64,000 bases of DNA, from the NCBI GenBank assembly GCA_051295955.1, contig JBPDWA010000002.1, positions 124,001-188,000 on the forward strand, written 5' to 3'. The number at the start of each line of letters is the position of its first letter. The first letter of the stretch is position 1. The DNA comes from Enterococcus faecalis_A. GTDB lineage: Bacteria; Bacillota; Bacilli; Lactobacillales; Enterococcaceae. Below the pieces are notes generated by a model. The model was not told the DNA's origin. It did not search any database and was given only the letters and a program-made list of their open reading frames with translations. Both the position numbers and the translations under genes were made by a program. Below are positions 9,031-18,368 of the stretch, in pieces.

Positions 9031-10314
9031 ATGTCTGCGAAATGGGAAAAAAAAGGCACGAATGATGGTGTATTGACTTTTTCAATCGACCGTGCCGTAA
9101 TCGAAAAAGGATTAACACAAGCATTTAATAAAGTGAAAAAAAACTTGAACGTACCTGGTTTTCGTAAAGGAAAAGTGTCTCGTCAAGTATTTAATCGTAT
9201 GTATGGCGAAGCTGCATTATATGAAGATGCATTAAATGCAGTTTTACCAGAAGTTTACGAAGCAGCTGTTAAAGCAGCTGGAATTGACCCTGTTTCTCAA
9301 CCTAAGATTGATGTTGAAAGCATGGAAAAAGGGGAAGATTGGGTAATTACTGCTGAAGTGACAGTCAAACCTGAAGTGAAATTGGGAGAATACAAAAACT
9401 TAACTGTAAGCAAACAAGAGCGTGAAGTAACGGATGAAGACGTTGAAGCACGTCTGAAACGTGAACAAGAAGCTCAAGCTGAATTAGTAATCAAAGAAGA
9501 CGCTGCAGCTGAAAACGGCGATACAGCAGTTATTGACTTTGAAGGTTTCTTAAATGGTGAAGTCTTTGAAGGCGGTAAAGGGGACAACTATTCTCTTGAA
9601 CTAGGCTCAAACTCATTTATCCCAGGCTTCGAAGAACAATTGGTAGGCAAAAAAGCTGGTGAAGATGTTGAAGTAAAGGTAACGTTTCCAGAAGATTATC
9701 AAGCTGAAGATTTAGCTGGCAAAGAAGCAATTTTCAAAGTAAAAATTCATGAAGTAAAAGCCAAAGAATTGCCTGAATTAGATGATGAATTTGCCAAAGA
9801 TGTTGATGACTCTGTTGAAACGTTAGCAGAATTAAAAGAAAAATATCGCAAAGAATTAACAGAAGCTAAAGAAGCCAGCGCCGAAGAAGCGAAAGACGAA
9901 GAAGCGATTCGCTTAGCCGTAGAAAATGCTGAAATCGTTGACTTACCACATGTAATGGTTCACGATGAAGTGCACCGTTCAATGGATGAATTTTTAAATA
10001 ATATGCAACGTCAAGGTATTTCTCCAGAAATGTATTATCAATTAACAGGTACAACGGAAGAAGACTTGCATAAACAATTTGAAGCCGAAGCAGAAACTCG
10101 CACGAAAACAAACTTAGTAATCGAAGCAGTTGCTAACGCTGAAAACATTAAAGTGTCTCAAGATGATATCGATACTGAAGTAAAGGATTTAGCAGAACAA
10201 TACAACATGCCAGAAGAACAAATTCGCCGCGTGCTAACTGAAGATATGCTAAAACATGACATACGTATGAAAAAAGCAGTCGAAATTATCACTGAATCTG
10301 CAGTCGAAAAATAA
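9031..10314 (+). CDS. tig: Trigger factor (ribosome-associated chaperone)
   Basis: Trigger factor binds ribosomal protein L23 at the exit tunnel and protects nascent chains; it has peptidyl-prolyl isomerase activity. The 427-aa product shows the ribosome-binding signature GFRKGKVSR in the N-terminal domain, an FKBP-type domain around residues 160-245 (DTAVIDFEGF, FIPGFEEQLVG), and a helical C-terminal chaperone domain. The ATG follows CGGAGGG. It is monocistronic and closed by a hairpin terminator. Confidence 0.97.
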   Translation: MSAKWEKKGTNDGVLTFSIDRAVIEKGLTQAFNKVKKNLNVPGFRKGKVSRQVFNRMYGEAALYEDALNAVLPEVYEAAVKAAGIDPVSQPKIDVESMEKGEDWVITAEVTVKPEVKLGEYKNLTVSKQEREVTDEDVEARLKREQEAQAELVIKEDAAAENGDTAVIDFEGFLNGEVFEGGKGDNYSLELGSNSFIPGFEEQLVGKKAGEDVEVKVTFPEDYQAEDLAGKEAIFKVKIHEVKAKELPELDDEFAKDVDDSVETLAELKEKYRKELTEAKEASAEEAKDEEAIRLAVENAEIVDLPHVMVHDEVHRSMDEFLNNMQRQGISPEMYYQLTGTTEEDLHKQFEAEAETRTKTNLVIEAVANAENIKVSQDDIDTEVKDLAEQYNMPEEQIRRVLTEDMLKHDIRMKKAVEIITESAVEK

Positions 10315-10325
10315 TTGTACCTAAA

Positions 10326-10375
10326 AAAGAGCCTAGAATACCAGTAATATTACTGGCGTTCTAGACTCTTATCTT
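10326..10375 (+). terminator. Terminator of tig
   Basis: A long stem pairs AAGAGCCTAGAA with TTCTAGACTCTT, with an inner AGTAAT/ATTACT extension. The T-rich tail is weak (ATCTTTT). Confidence 0.75.
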
Positions 10376-10595
10376 TTGCTAAATGAACTTTAAATGCTGG
10401 TACGTACATCTGTTATATTAGTGAGCGACTTTCTCTTACTATTGAAGCTGAAATCAGATGGTTGCGGCCGTTTTTTTAATGCCTTTCACTTTCTTGACCT
10501 AGTCTGTCTAAAGCAGCATAAGTAGTGTATATTAGATGAACGTATTCGCTTTTTTCGCTATACTTAATATCAGGAAATGAAATGAGGAAAATAAT

Positions 10596-11933
10596 ATGAA
10601 AAAAAGTAACCGTATGTATATGGTGACAAAATTAATCGGCTTTACTGATCAAGAAGTAACCCGTTTAGCGCTAGATTGGTTAAGCTTAATTCGGATCCTG
10701 ATCACTCCCGTTAAGTATAAATTCCAAAAAGGTGCATATCAAGCATTTGATGCAGTAATCATCGAAAAGCTGCTTTCCTCGTTGACAGCTACTAGTGAAT
10801 GCTGGGTGCAAATTGTCGGCACAGGTGGGGAATTTCAGCTGCAAATTGCTGATAATACCATTCATGAACAAGCGATCATTGACTATGAAAATTTCCTTAG
10901 CTTTGCTGCCGTTACAGAAGATTATCTGGATCAGCGGATTAAGCAATTTGGCGTTTACGGCTATCTTCGTTCATTTGATGAGTTTTTAGCAAATAACGTT
11001 GCCATAATGGAAAAGCGTATGTTTAATACTTCAGAAGAAATGAAAGGATTGCCTAAGCGTTATACAAAAGAGCAAAAAGTAATTATCGACTGTAATCAAC
11101 TTGCTGGATTTGATTTGTTTTACGAGGGTTTATGTTTTACGGCTTGTTGGAAAATATATATTACTTCTTTTTATTATCGGTTAATCCCGCAGCCAATTTT
11201 TGCGGGAATCCAACGGGTTCATGAGATTGAAGCGTTGACAGAACAGGTGTTAAAAATTACCTTGCATAAAGACCCCTTGAGATGGGATCAGCCGGTGAAT
11301 TTACAGGATCAACGTATGCTGAGAAGTCAGCTGGGAGTTGATCAACTAGCTTGGTCAAATGGCATTGGTGTGCTAAGAGAACCGTATATTGAATTTGCTT
11401 ATCTTGATGATACGATTCAAACTGTTCAATATCAAAATCGCTATTTTCAGCCGGTTCCGAAAAAACAAGCAACCTATTTTGTGACTAGAAGCTACGACTT
11501 TTTGACGGGAAAGGCTACCGTTAATCGAACTAAAGGAAAATTAAACGCGCAAGCTTACTTTCCTTGGATCGATCAGCAACATAAAAAGATGATGAATTAT
11601 CGTGTCTTAGATCCTGAATTGACTTTGGATAATGGGTTAGCTGCTTATGAGTTTTATATTCGACAATTTTTAGAAATTGAGGTAGCTGATGAAAATTATC
11701 GTTCCTTTCTTTCTGTTTTGCGTTTTTATTTACCTGAAGAAGCCCTAGAGCAGGTTCCATTAGAAGCTCTTTATGACCAGCTAGAGGATATGAACATTTT
11801 GAATTTAAAAAAAGAAGCGGAATATATGTCTTTTGATGTCCGAAAAGCAAAGAACCATCTACGAGTGATGTTTCTTGATTATAATCAATTGGGGGAACTA
11901 ACCGGACTTTTGCGAAGTAATTCTATTAAATAA
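10596..11933 (+). CDS. Hypothetical protein, 445 aa
   Basis: I do not recognise this protein. It is a soluble, mixed-composition 445-aa product without signal peptide, membrane segments, Walker or nuclease motifs. It is rich in aromatic residues, with Cys-containing stretches near the middle (GLCFTACWKIY). The ATG follows AGGAAAATAAT. A TATACT lies at 10559-10564 without a good -35. It is flanked by terminators on both sides, so it is monocistronic, between tig and the fru operon. Codon use resembles its neighbours. Confidence 0.8.
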   Translation: MKKSNRMYMVTKLIGFTDQEVTRLALDWLSLIRILITPVKYKFQKGAYQAFDAVIIEKLLSSLTATSECWVQIVGTGGEFQLQIADNTIHEQAIIDYENFLSFAAVTEDYLDQRIKQFGVYGYLRSFDEFLANNVAIMEKRMFNTSEEMKGLPKRYTKEQKVIIDCNQLAGFDLFYEGLCFTACWKIYITSFYYRLIPQPIFAGIQRVHEIEALTEQVLKITLHKDPLRWDQPVNLQDQRMLRSQLGVDQLAWSNGIGVLREPYIEFAYLDDTIQTVQYQNRYFQPVPKKQATYFVTRSYDFLTGKATVNRTKGKLNAQAYFPWIDQQHKKMMNYRVLDPELTLDNGLAAYEFYIRQFLEIEVADENYRSFLSVLRFYLPEEALEQVPLEALYDQLEDMNILNLKKEAEYMSFDVRKAKNHLRVMFLDYNQLGELTGLLRSNSIK

Positions 11934-11937
11934 ATAA

Positions 11938-11961
11938 TCTACCCTTTTGGGTAGAATTTTT
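11938..11961 (+). terminator. Terminator after the 445-aa gene
   Basis: TCTACCC and GGGTAGA enclose a TTTT loop and are followed by ATTTTT. The stem begins five bases after the stop codon. Confidence 0.8.
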
Positions 11962-12058
11962 CAGAAGGAAATCAAGGAAGCGATAAAATCAAACCTTGAA
12001 GAAAAAGATTCGAAGAAACTATCATTTTAAAAGTCGCTAAGTTAGTGTTAAGCCAGAT

Positions 12059-12089
12059 AAAAAAGGGACCGATGATCGGCCCCTTTTTT
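12059..12089 (-). terminator. Terminator of the fru operon
   Basis: AAAAAGGGACCGAT pairs with ATCGGCCCCTTTTT (one wobble) with T-runs on both strands. It lies just past the fruA stop. Confidence 0.88.
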
Positions 12090-12093
12090 GCTA

Positions 12094-14022
12094 TTAAGCT
12101 GTTTGTACTAACGGTTTTTTGACAATACCGTAGATAATACCTGATAAGACAGCGCCGATCAAAATAAATACTAGATATAAGATCGGATGTGACAACAGGA
12201 ATACTACGAAAATTCCTCCGTGAGGTGCTAATAACTTGATGCCTAAAGCACCTACTAAGCCACCGCTGACAGCCGAACCTATGACAAAACTAGGAATCAT
12301 CCGCAGTGGATCAGAAGCAGCAAAAGGAATCGCACCTTCAGTTACAAAGGATAAGCCCATCACGATATTAGTTAAACCAGCATCTTGTTGTTCTTTTGTA
12401 AATTTATTTTTGAACAATCGAGTGGCTACAAAGATGGCTAATGGTGGTACCATCCCACCGGCCATTACAGCAGCCATTACGACACTTCCGCCATCAGCGA
12501 CTGTCGTAGCTAAAGTTGCTGTACCAAATACGTAAGCTGCTTTGTTGACGGGGCCGCCTAAATCGACAGCCATCATACCAGCGAGTAAAGCACCCAATAA
12601 TGCAGCATTGGTGCCGTCTAAGCCGAGTAAGAAGCTATTCAATGCATCATTGATTGCTTTCATCGGAATATTGACCACCAGCATTAACAAACCAGTAATA
12701 ATCAGCCCAAAGACCGGATAGAAAAGAATGGTTTTAATGCCATCCAACGCTTTTGGCAATCCTTTAAATAGTTTTCTTAATAGAACAATGACGTAACCGC
12801 CTAAGAAACCGCCGATTAAGGCGCCTAAAAATCCTGCGCCGCCAGCGTTCGCTAAAGCACCAGCTGCAAAACCGGCTACTAAACCAGGCCGATCACCAAT
12901 ACTGGAGGCAATAAATCCCGCTAAAACAGGTAACATAAAGCCAAAGGCCGCGTTCCCTACTTGGTTAAACCATGAAGCAACTTCGTTATAATTTCCTAGT
13001 TTTGATAGCTGATCATGGGGAACTCCCAGAAACTGGTCAATCATAAAGGACAGCGCAATGGCGATTCCGCCACCGATGACAAACGGTAGCATATGCGATA
13101 CACCGTTCATTAAATCTTTGTAGATTTTTGAGCCGACAGAACCATTTGCTGACGCTTCTGCACTGGTTGTTGCAGATTCGTTACTGTGATACACGGGTGC
13201 TTGGCCACTTAACGCTAAGTTGATTAATTCTTCAGTTTTACGAATGCCATCGCTAACCGGACGGTTGACTAATTGTTTGCCGTCAAAGCGATTCATTTCC
13301 ACTTTTTTATCAGCTGCGACAATAACGCCATCAGCACGAGCGATATCTTCAGCAGTTAAGCGATGTTTAATTCCTTCTGAGCCGTTTGTTTCGACTTTGA
13401 TGTCAACACCCAATTCTTTCGCTTTTTTCTTTAAAGCATCTTCTGCCATATAGGTGTGGGCAATCCCAGTTGGACAAGCAGTAACAGCTACGATGAACTT
13501 GCGATCAGTTATTTTTTTAAGTGTTGAAGTTTCAGCTTGTTGCTCTTGTTCAGCTTCGGCTTGTTTTGCTGCTTCAGCTTGTTGGAATAAGTCTTGAACT
13601 GCTTCAGGAGTTGTTGCTTTTTTCAATTGAGCCACAAATTCAGGATCCACTAATAGGCGTGATAAGGCAGCTAATGCTTGTAAGTGCGTATCGTTAGCAC
13701 CTTCAGGAGCTGCGATCATGAAAAATAAATACGTAGGTTGTCCATCAAGTGCTTCGTAATTCACACCTTTGTTACTTTTGGCAAATAGCACGGTTGCTTC
13801 TTTGACGGCTGCGCTTTTTGCATGGGGCATGGCAATCCCGTCACCAAGGCCAGTTGATGTTTGGGCTTCACGAGCTAAAATACCTTTTTTATACATATCT
13901 GCATCGCTAATTCGACCTGCGGCAGACATTTTTTGAACCATTTCATCAATCGCACCTTGTTTGTCCGTTGCTTGCAGATCCATAATCATGACCTCTTTAA
14001 TTAGTAAGTCATTGATATTCAT
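12094..14022 (-). CDS. fruA: PTS fructose transporter, EIIABC
   Basis: FruA imports fructose and phosphorylates it to fructose 1-phosphate. The 642-aa protein carries an EIIA domain first (phospho-His67 in GIAMPHAKS), an EIIB domain (phospho-Cys183 in VTACPTGIAHTYMAEDAL), and a membrane EIIC domain from about residue 300 with many hydrophobic helices (GGGIAIALSFMIDQF onward). A Q/A/E-rich linker separates A and B. The ATG follows AAGGAGG. It is the last gene of fruR-fruK-fruA; FruK uses its product and HPr/EI at 5.9-7.9 kb supply phosphate. Confidence 0.96.
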   Translation of the reverse strand: MNINDLLIKEVMIMDLQATDKQGAIDEMVQKMSAAGRISDADMYKKGILAREAQTSTGLGDGIAMPHAKSAAVKEATVLFAKSNKGVNYEALDGQPTYLFFMIAAPEGANDTHLQALAALSRLLVDPEFVAQLKKATTPEAVQDLFQQAEAAKQAEAEQEQQAETSTLKKITDRKFIVAVTACPTGIAHTYMAEDALKKKAKELGVDIKVETNGSEGIKHRLTAEDIARADGVIVAADKKVEMNRFDGKQLVNRPVSDGIRKTEELINLALSGQAPVYHSNESATTSAEASANGSVGSKIYKDLMNGVSHMLPFVIGGGIAIALSFMIDQFLGVPHDQLSKLGNYNEVASWFNQVGNAAFGFMLPVLAGFIASSIGDRPGLVAGFAAGALANAGGAGFLGALIGGFLGGYVIVLLRKLFKGLPKALDGIKTILFYPVFGLIITGLLMLVVNIPMKAINDALNSFLLGLDGTNAALLGALLAGMMAVDLGGPVNKAAYVFGTATLATTVADGGSVVMAAVMAGGMVPPLAIFVATRLFKNKFTKEQQDAGLTNIVMGLSFVTEGAIPFAASDPLRMIPSFVIGSAVSGGLVGALGIKLLAPHGGIFVVFLLSHPILYLVFILIGAVLSGIIYGIVKKPLVQTA

Positions 14023-14049
14023 TTCATTTCCTCCTTCAAGCTTTCTTTT

Positions 14050-14964
14050 TTAGATAATTTTTTTAATTCTTACTTCCTGGATCAATTCATGAATAAAGTC
14101 AGCTGTGGCTAAATCATCGGAAAAAGCGGTTGCACTCCCACAGGCTACACCCCATTTAAAGGCTTCCACCGCATCTGCTTGTTTAGCAAAACTGCCGACG
14201 AAACCGGCAATCATTGAATCTCCAGCTCCCACAGAATTTTTCAATGGACGTTTTAATACATTTGATTGGTAGATGCCGTCTTTTGTAAATAATAATGCGC
14301 CATCACCAGCCATGGAAATGATCACATGTTGAGCACCATCTGCTAACAATTGTCGTCCGTAAGGAATGATGTCGTGAATTGTATGAAAAGTGGTGTGGTA
14401 AAGTTCTGCTAGTTCGTGATTGTTTGGTTTCACTAATAACGGTTTTTGCGCTAGGGCGTTAATTAAATCTTCACCAGTAGTATCGATGATAAAATTGGCT
14501 TCTTTATCTTTTACAATCTGGATTAGTTCTTCATAAAATCCATTGCGTAAAGTTGCCGGCGCACTGCCGGAAAGAACCACAATATCTTCTTTCGTTATAG
14601 CACTTAAGGCTTGTTTTAGCGCTTGGATTTCTTCATTAGTGATAGCAGGTCCTAAGCCGTTAATTTCAGTTTCAGTCATTGATTTTAATTTAATATTAAT
14701 CCGAGTATCTGCTTGAACCTCAGTAAATTTCGTTAAAATCTGTTCTTTTTTTAACCAGTCTGCTATGAAGGAGCCAGTAAAGCCTCCTAAAAAGCCGAGG
14801 GCAGTTGAGGTCGTATGCAGGCGTTTCAGTATGCGAGAAACGTTAATTCCTTTGCCTCCCGGTAATTTAAAATCATTTTTCATGCGGTTTAAATCCCCAA
14901 GTTTTAACTCTTCTACATGGACAATATAGTCAATGGAGGGATTAAGTGTTACTGTATAGATCAT
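14050..14964 (-). CDS. fruK: 1-phosphofructokinase
   Basis: FruK converts fructose 1-phosphate to fructose 1,6-bisphosphate with ATP. It is a 304-aa PfkB-family sugar kinase. The N-terminal substrate motif (TVTLNPSIDY), the glycine-rich GGKGINVSR and the catalytic GAGDS motif near the C-terminus are intact. Its ATG overlaps the fruR stop (ATGA), giving translational coupling, and fruA follows after 27 bp. Confidence 0.95.
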   Translation of the reverse strand: MIYTVTLNPSIDYIVHVEELKLGDLNRMKNDFKLPGGKGINVSRILKRLHTTSTALGFLGGFTGSFIADWLKKEQILTKFTEVQADTRINIKLKSMTETEINGLGPAITNEEIQALKQALSAITKEDIVVLSGSAPATLRNGFYEELIQIVKDKEANFIIDTTGEDLINALAQKPLLVKPNNHELAELYHTTFHTIHDIIPYGRQLLADGAQHVIISMAGDGALLFTKDGIYQSNVLKRPLKNSVGAGDSMIAGFVGSFAKQADAVEAFKWGVACGSATAFSDDLATADFIHELIQEVRIKKII

Positions 14965-15713
14965 TGTTCAGCCTCCTTGATCGTCGTTTTTTGCTGGAAT
15001 GCCTCCAGAAATTCAATTGGACAATGGTTTGTTAAAAGTGTTACCTTTTCAACGGTTTCAACTTTTGTAAATGTTACTTTGTTTAATTTCGTATGATCAG
15101 CCAATACGAACGCTTCCTCAGCTTGAGTAATCGCAAGCGCTTTTAAAGCAGCCTCTTCAGGATCCGGTGTAGTTAATCCTAACTCTGGATGAACCCCATT
15201 CATTCCTAAAAAAGCTTTATTGAAACGAAAATGTTGCAGCTGTTCCATGCTGGTAGAACCGATGACAGCTTTAGTGGAAAGTTTTAAAGTTCCACCTAAA
15301 ACGATCGTGTGAATATTCATGTCTACCAGTTTAGCAGCATGATGAACGCCGTTAGTTACGACAGTTATTTTTTTCCCAGCTAAAAAAGGCAACATTTCTA
15401 AAGTGGTAGAGCCAGCATCTAAATAGATAACATCGTCTGTTTGGATGTATTTTGCTGCTAAAGCAGCGATAAGTTGTTTTTCGTGCGTGTTTTTGACTGT
15501 TTTTTCTGTCATGTCTTGTTCAAAGCCTAAATTCAATATTTTTTTGGCACCGCCATGAATGCGTTCTAACAGATTTGCATCTTCTAGATCTTGTAAATCC
15601 CTACGGATAGTCGATTCTGAGGCGTTTAACAAGACTGTTAATTCTTGCGTTTTTATAATAGAGTGTTGTTCTAACAAGTGCAATATTTTTTGATGACGTT
15701 CTTCTGTAAGCAT
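14961..15713 (-). CDS. fruR: DeoR-family fructose operon regulator
   Basis: A 250-aa DeoR-type regulator with an N-terminal helix-turn-helix (NASESTIRRDLQDLE) and a C-terminal sugar-phosphate sensing domain (LDAGSTTLEMLPFL, VTNGVHHAAKL). Fructose 1-phosphate is the usual effector in this group. The ATG at 15713 has GAGGGG five bases upstream; an in-frame GTG at 15719 directly abuts that sequence. As first gene of its own operon it is likely autoregulated. A 20-bp palindrome upstream is a candidate operator. Confidence 0.93.
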   Translation of the reverse strand: MLTEERHQKILHLLEQHSIIKTQELTVLLNASESTIRRDLQDLEDANLLERIHGGAKKILNLGFEQDMTEKTVKNTHEKQLIAALAAKYIQTDDVIYLDAGSTTLEMLPFLAGKKITVVTNGVHHAAKLVDMNIHTIVLGGTLKLSTKAVIGSTSMEQLQHFRFNKAFLGMNGVHPELGLTTPDPEEAALKALAITQAEEAFVLADHTKLNKVTFTKVETVEKVTLLTNHCPIEFLEAFQQKTTIKEAEQ

Positions 15714-15735
15714 TTTCACCCCTCATTTCATGGTT

Positions 15736-15764
15736 ATAGTAACACAATAATAAGTAATAATCAA
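15736..15764 (-). promoter_or_regulatory. Promoter of fruRKA
   Basis: On the minus strand TTGATT (15759-15764 complement) and TACTAT (15736-15741 complement) are separated by 17 bp. The fruR start is 22 bp past the -10. Confidence 0.7.
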
Positions 15765-15774
15765 TCATTAATGA

Positions 15775-15794
15775 TCATAAACGATCGTTTATGA
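15775..15794. promoter_or_regulatory. 20-bp perfect palindrome between fruR and the amylase gene
   Basis: TCATAAACGATCGTTTATGA is perfectly self-complementary. It lies 10 bp upstream of the fruR -35 and about 35 bp upstream of the possible amylase promoter, so it could regulate either direction. The CGATCG centre does not fit a CcpA cre site. Confidence 0.65.
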
Positions 15795-15829
15795 GCAGGT
15801 TGTTGTAATATCAACTCAACAGCTAATGT

Positions 15830-15858
15830 TTGACAAAATAAAGCGAAGTTGGCTTAAT
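15830..15858 (+). promoter_or_regulatory. Possible promoter of the amylase gene
   Basis: A perfect TTGACA (15830-15835) is followed after 17 bp by CTTAAT, a weak -10. Confidence 0.4.
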
Positions 15859-15894
15859 GAATAAAGTAAGTAAACAGGAGAGGAAGGGACAAGT

Positions 15895-17379
15895 ATGCAG
15901 CAAAAGCAAGCAACTATTTTACAAGGTTTTGAATGGTATTTGCCGGAAGATGGCAAACATTGGCGGCGTTTGACCGAAAAAGCGTCTGAATTAAAAAAAC
16001 TTGGCTTTACTGGTGTTTGGTTACCGCCGGCCTATAAGGGAGCAGGCGGTAGCAAGGAAGTGGGCTATGCTACTTATGATTTATATGATTTAGGAGAATT
16101 TGATCAAAAAGGTTCCATAGCTACCAAATACGGTACTAAAGAAGAATATCTGGATTGTGTGAGGACTTTAAAAGCCGCTGGTTTACAAGTTTATGCAGAT
16201 ATTGTTTTTGACCATTTTATCGGAGCTGATGAGGAAGAAACAATTCCAGCGGTAGAATACGCTATGAATAATCGTAACCAAGCACTTGGTGACGAACAAA
16301 TGATTGTTGCGTGGACTAAATTTACTTTTCCCGGCAGAAAAGGGAAGTATAATGATTATATTTGGACGTGGCGTAATTTTTCAGGCGTTGATTACGATCA
16401 TCTCAATCAGAAACACGGAATTTTTAATTTTGCTAACCAAGGCTGGAATGAAGAAGTGGATGATGAAAATGGCAATTATGATTATTTGATGGGCTGTGAT
16501 TTAAATATGAGTATGCCAGAAACTGTGGAACAGTTGGATAAATGGGGGCAGTGGTATCAGAAACTGACTGATATGGACGGTTATCGTTTGGACGCAGTGA
16601 AGCATATTCAATTTAATTTCTTCAATGATTGGGTGAAGCACCGCCGTCAGGAAAAAGGATCAGATTTATTTATAGTAGGTGAATACTGGAGCCAAGAATT
16701 AAAAAAACTAGAAAATTATATTGCCAGTTCTGGTGGTTTAATTTCACTTTTTGACGTTCCTTTGCACTATCGGTTTTATGAAGCAGCAACGTCTAAAGAT
16801 ACTTATGATATGCGTCAACTGTTTACTGACACCTTAGTTCAAAGCAGACCTGATTGGGCAATAACTTTTGTAGACAATCACGATACACAAAAGGGACAAA
16901 GCCTAGAATCATGGGTTGAGACTTGGTTTAAAATTCACGCTTATGCGACTATTTTATTAAGAAAAACTGGTACCCCGATGGTTTTCTGGGGTGATTTGTA
17001 TGGTATACCATCCCATGGTTTTGCTGGAATGGGCGAAAAGTTAGAACGCTTAATTCAAGCTAGAGCATGTTGTGCTTTCGGTCGTGAATTGGAGTATTTT
17101 GACGATCCGCATCTTGTGGGCTGGACTCGGACTGGCACCTTTGACCGAAAAAAATCCGGATTAGCCGTCGTGATGAGTAATGAAGGTAGCGGTTGTAAAA
17201 CCATGGCAGTCGGTGCGCTGCATGCTGGAGAAACATTTGTAGATCTCTTAGACAACCAGCAGCAAAAAGTAGTACTCGATGAAATTGGCGTAGGAACTTT
17301 TCCGGTAAATGACAAACAAGTATCCGTTTATGTAAGTGAAGCAGCTTATCAAGAGCTGTTGAAACAGTTAGCTGAATAA
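15895..17379 (+). CDS. amyA: Cytoplasmic alpha-amylase (GH13)
   Basis: It hydrolyses alpha-1,4 glucans, probably internalised maltodextrins or glycogen-like polymers, because the 494-aa protein has no signal peptide. GH13 motifs are visible in order: VYADIVFDH (region I), GYRLDAVKHI (nucleophile Asp), IVGEYW (general acid Glu) and TFVDNHDTQ (transition-state Asp). A C-terminal beta domain follows. Length and motifs match the cytoplasmic AmyA/AmyS-type subgroup. The ATG follows AGGAGAGGAAGGGAC. It is divergent from fruR and closed by a hairpin at 17531-17565. Confidence 0.93.
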   Translation: MQQKQATILQGFEWYLPEDGKHWRRLTEKASELKKLGFTGVWLPPAYKGAGGSKEVGYATYDLYDLGEFDQKGSIATKYGTKEEYLDCVRTLKAAGLQVYADIVFDHFIGADEEETIPAVEYAMNNRNQALGDEQMIVAWTKFTFPGRKGKYNDYIWTWRNFSGVDYDHLNQKHGIFNFANQGWNEEVDDENGNYDYLMGCDLNMSMPETVEQLDKWGQWYQKLTDMDGYRLDAVKHIQFNFFNDWVKHRRQEKGSDLFIVGEYWSQELKKLENYIASSGGLISLFDVPLHYRFYEAATSKDTYDMRQLFTDTLVQSRPDWAITFVDNHDTQKGQSLESWVETWFKIHAYATILLRKTGTPMVFWGDLYGIPSHGFAGMGEKLERLIQARACCAFGRELEYFDDPHLVGWTRTGTFDRKKSGLAVVMSNEGSGCKTMAVGALHAGETFVDLLDNQQQKVVLDEIGVGTFPVNDKQVSVYVSEAAYQELLKQLAE

Positions 17380-17398
17380 ATGGTTAAAATAATAATAG

Positions 17399-17521
17399 AT
17401 AAAACGTCTCGAATTCCTAGGGACTGAGCCAAACTACCGCATCATTGTAGAGATAGAAGATAAGCTTCTTGTTGTTACAGCAATTCAGGTTGGATATAGA
17501 AGAAATGGTTACGATAAATAA
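17399..17521 (+). pseudogene. Remnant of a RelE/ParE-superfamily toxin (C-terminal end)
   Basis: The frame from 17399 to the TAA at 17519-17521 encodes a 40-aa tail containing NYRIIVEIEDKLLVVTAI and QVGYRRNGYDK. This resembles the final beta-strands and the VGHRRxVYxK end of RelE/ParE toxins. No start codon, no N-terminal half and no antitoxin gene are present. It lies 20 bp after the amylase stop, apparently a gene relic. The family call is motif-based. Confidence 0.55.
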
Positions 17522-17530
17522 AATAATTTG

Positions 17531-17565
17531 AAAGAATCTAGTAATGAATACTCGGTTCTTTTTTT
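17531..17565 (+). terminator. Terminator after the amylase gene and toxin relic
   Basis: AAAGAATCTAG pairs with CTCGGTTCTTT (one mismatch, one wobble) and is followed by seven T. Confidence 0.7.
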
Positions 17566-17569
17566 GTAC

Positions 17570-17800
17570 ATGGAGGTGCAAATCTGGAAAAGAAGTATAG
17601 CAACAATTGCCAGAAAAAGCGCAAGAAATCACCATTACCTCCGTAATGGATGAACAAGGTATGGTTTATATTAACATGCGAAACTTTGTATAATCTATCG
17701 AGTACGATAGTCTAATGGTTGATAAACGAAAAAAAGCTTTTATTGGAACTTTCAAATTGCGGATGGAAAAGTAATGAATGGAGTTAGATTTGCTTATATC
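17570..17800. other. Decayed sequence of unknown origin
   Basis: Short open stretches interrupted by stops suggest a dead gene, for example QLPEKAQEITITSVMDEQG from about 17607 and VDKRKKAFIGTFKL at about 17715. I could not assign a family. It may be the 5' part of the adjoining insertion sequence or an older gene. Confidence 0.35.
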
Positions 17801-17859
17801 ACTTATTTTTTTTAAAAATCCATAAGAAACTTTTAGGTTATTATTTGGGAAGAATAGTG

Positions 17860-18182
17860 AGGAAGAAACAGAAGAAGCAAATTGGTGAACCAAAAGTTTT
17901 AGTTACAGATAAAGCAGCTTTTATCAGAAGTGTAATTAAAAAACGCAAAAACAATGTTTATAAAAAGGCTGAACATCAATCTGTCAACTATTTAATAATT
18001 TAGTTGAAAAAGTTCATCGGCCTATCAAACATAAAAGTAAATGTTTTAGAAATATCCGTACCGCCTCAATCACGAATATAGGAGTAAAAACCATTCGAAA
18101 AATCTAGAAAAAGAACAGAAAGAAAGGGCTTACTTCAGCTTTTCAGTTTGTACGGAAATTAAGGTAGTATTGGGTTTTTAAC
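17860..18182 (+). pseudogene. Remnant of an IS6-family transposase (IS1216/IS240-like)
   Basis: Three frames together reconstruct the C-terminal half of an IS6-family DDE transposase: IGEPKVLVTDKAAFIRSV (catalytic Asp region), YKKAEHQSVNYL, then after a one-base deletion VEKVHRPIKHKSKCFRNIRTAS and TIRKI-stop-KKNRKKG, then after another shift FSVCTEIKVVLGF ending in TAA at about 18180. Each block is collinear with IS1216-type transposases. At least two frameshifts and one nonsense codon make it non-functional. Confidence 0.85.
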
Positions 18183-18226
18183 TTAAATTATAGATAGCAT
18201 GAGAGAGCTATATCGTTTGTTTGGGA

Positions 18227-18242
18227 GTTTTGCTACAGAACC
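18227..18242 (+). mobile_element. Right terminal inverted repeat of the IS6-family element
   Basis: GTTTTGCTACAGAACC closely resembles the conserved IS6/IS1216 right end (CTTTGCAACAGAACC). It lies 45 bp after the transposase relic, as expected. No left end (GGTTCTGTTGCAAAG) was found in the preceding kilobase. Confidence 0.75.
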
Positions 18243-18368
18243 CATAAAATAGTAAATAATACGCACAAGTAACTATTAAAAGTAACGAATCATACACATG
18301 TTTATACTATCCTAGTTTCTAATTTAGGGATATTATGGTCTATAGATATTAGAAAAGGAGTGATTGTC

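Noticed and set aside
15775..15794. CcpA cre site in the fruR-amylase region
   Set aside because: The palindrome centre is CGATCG; cre needs a central CG with TGNAAN...NTTNCA arms, which do not align.
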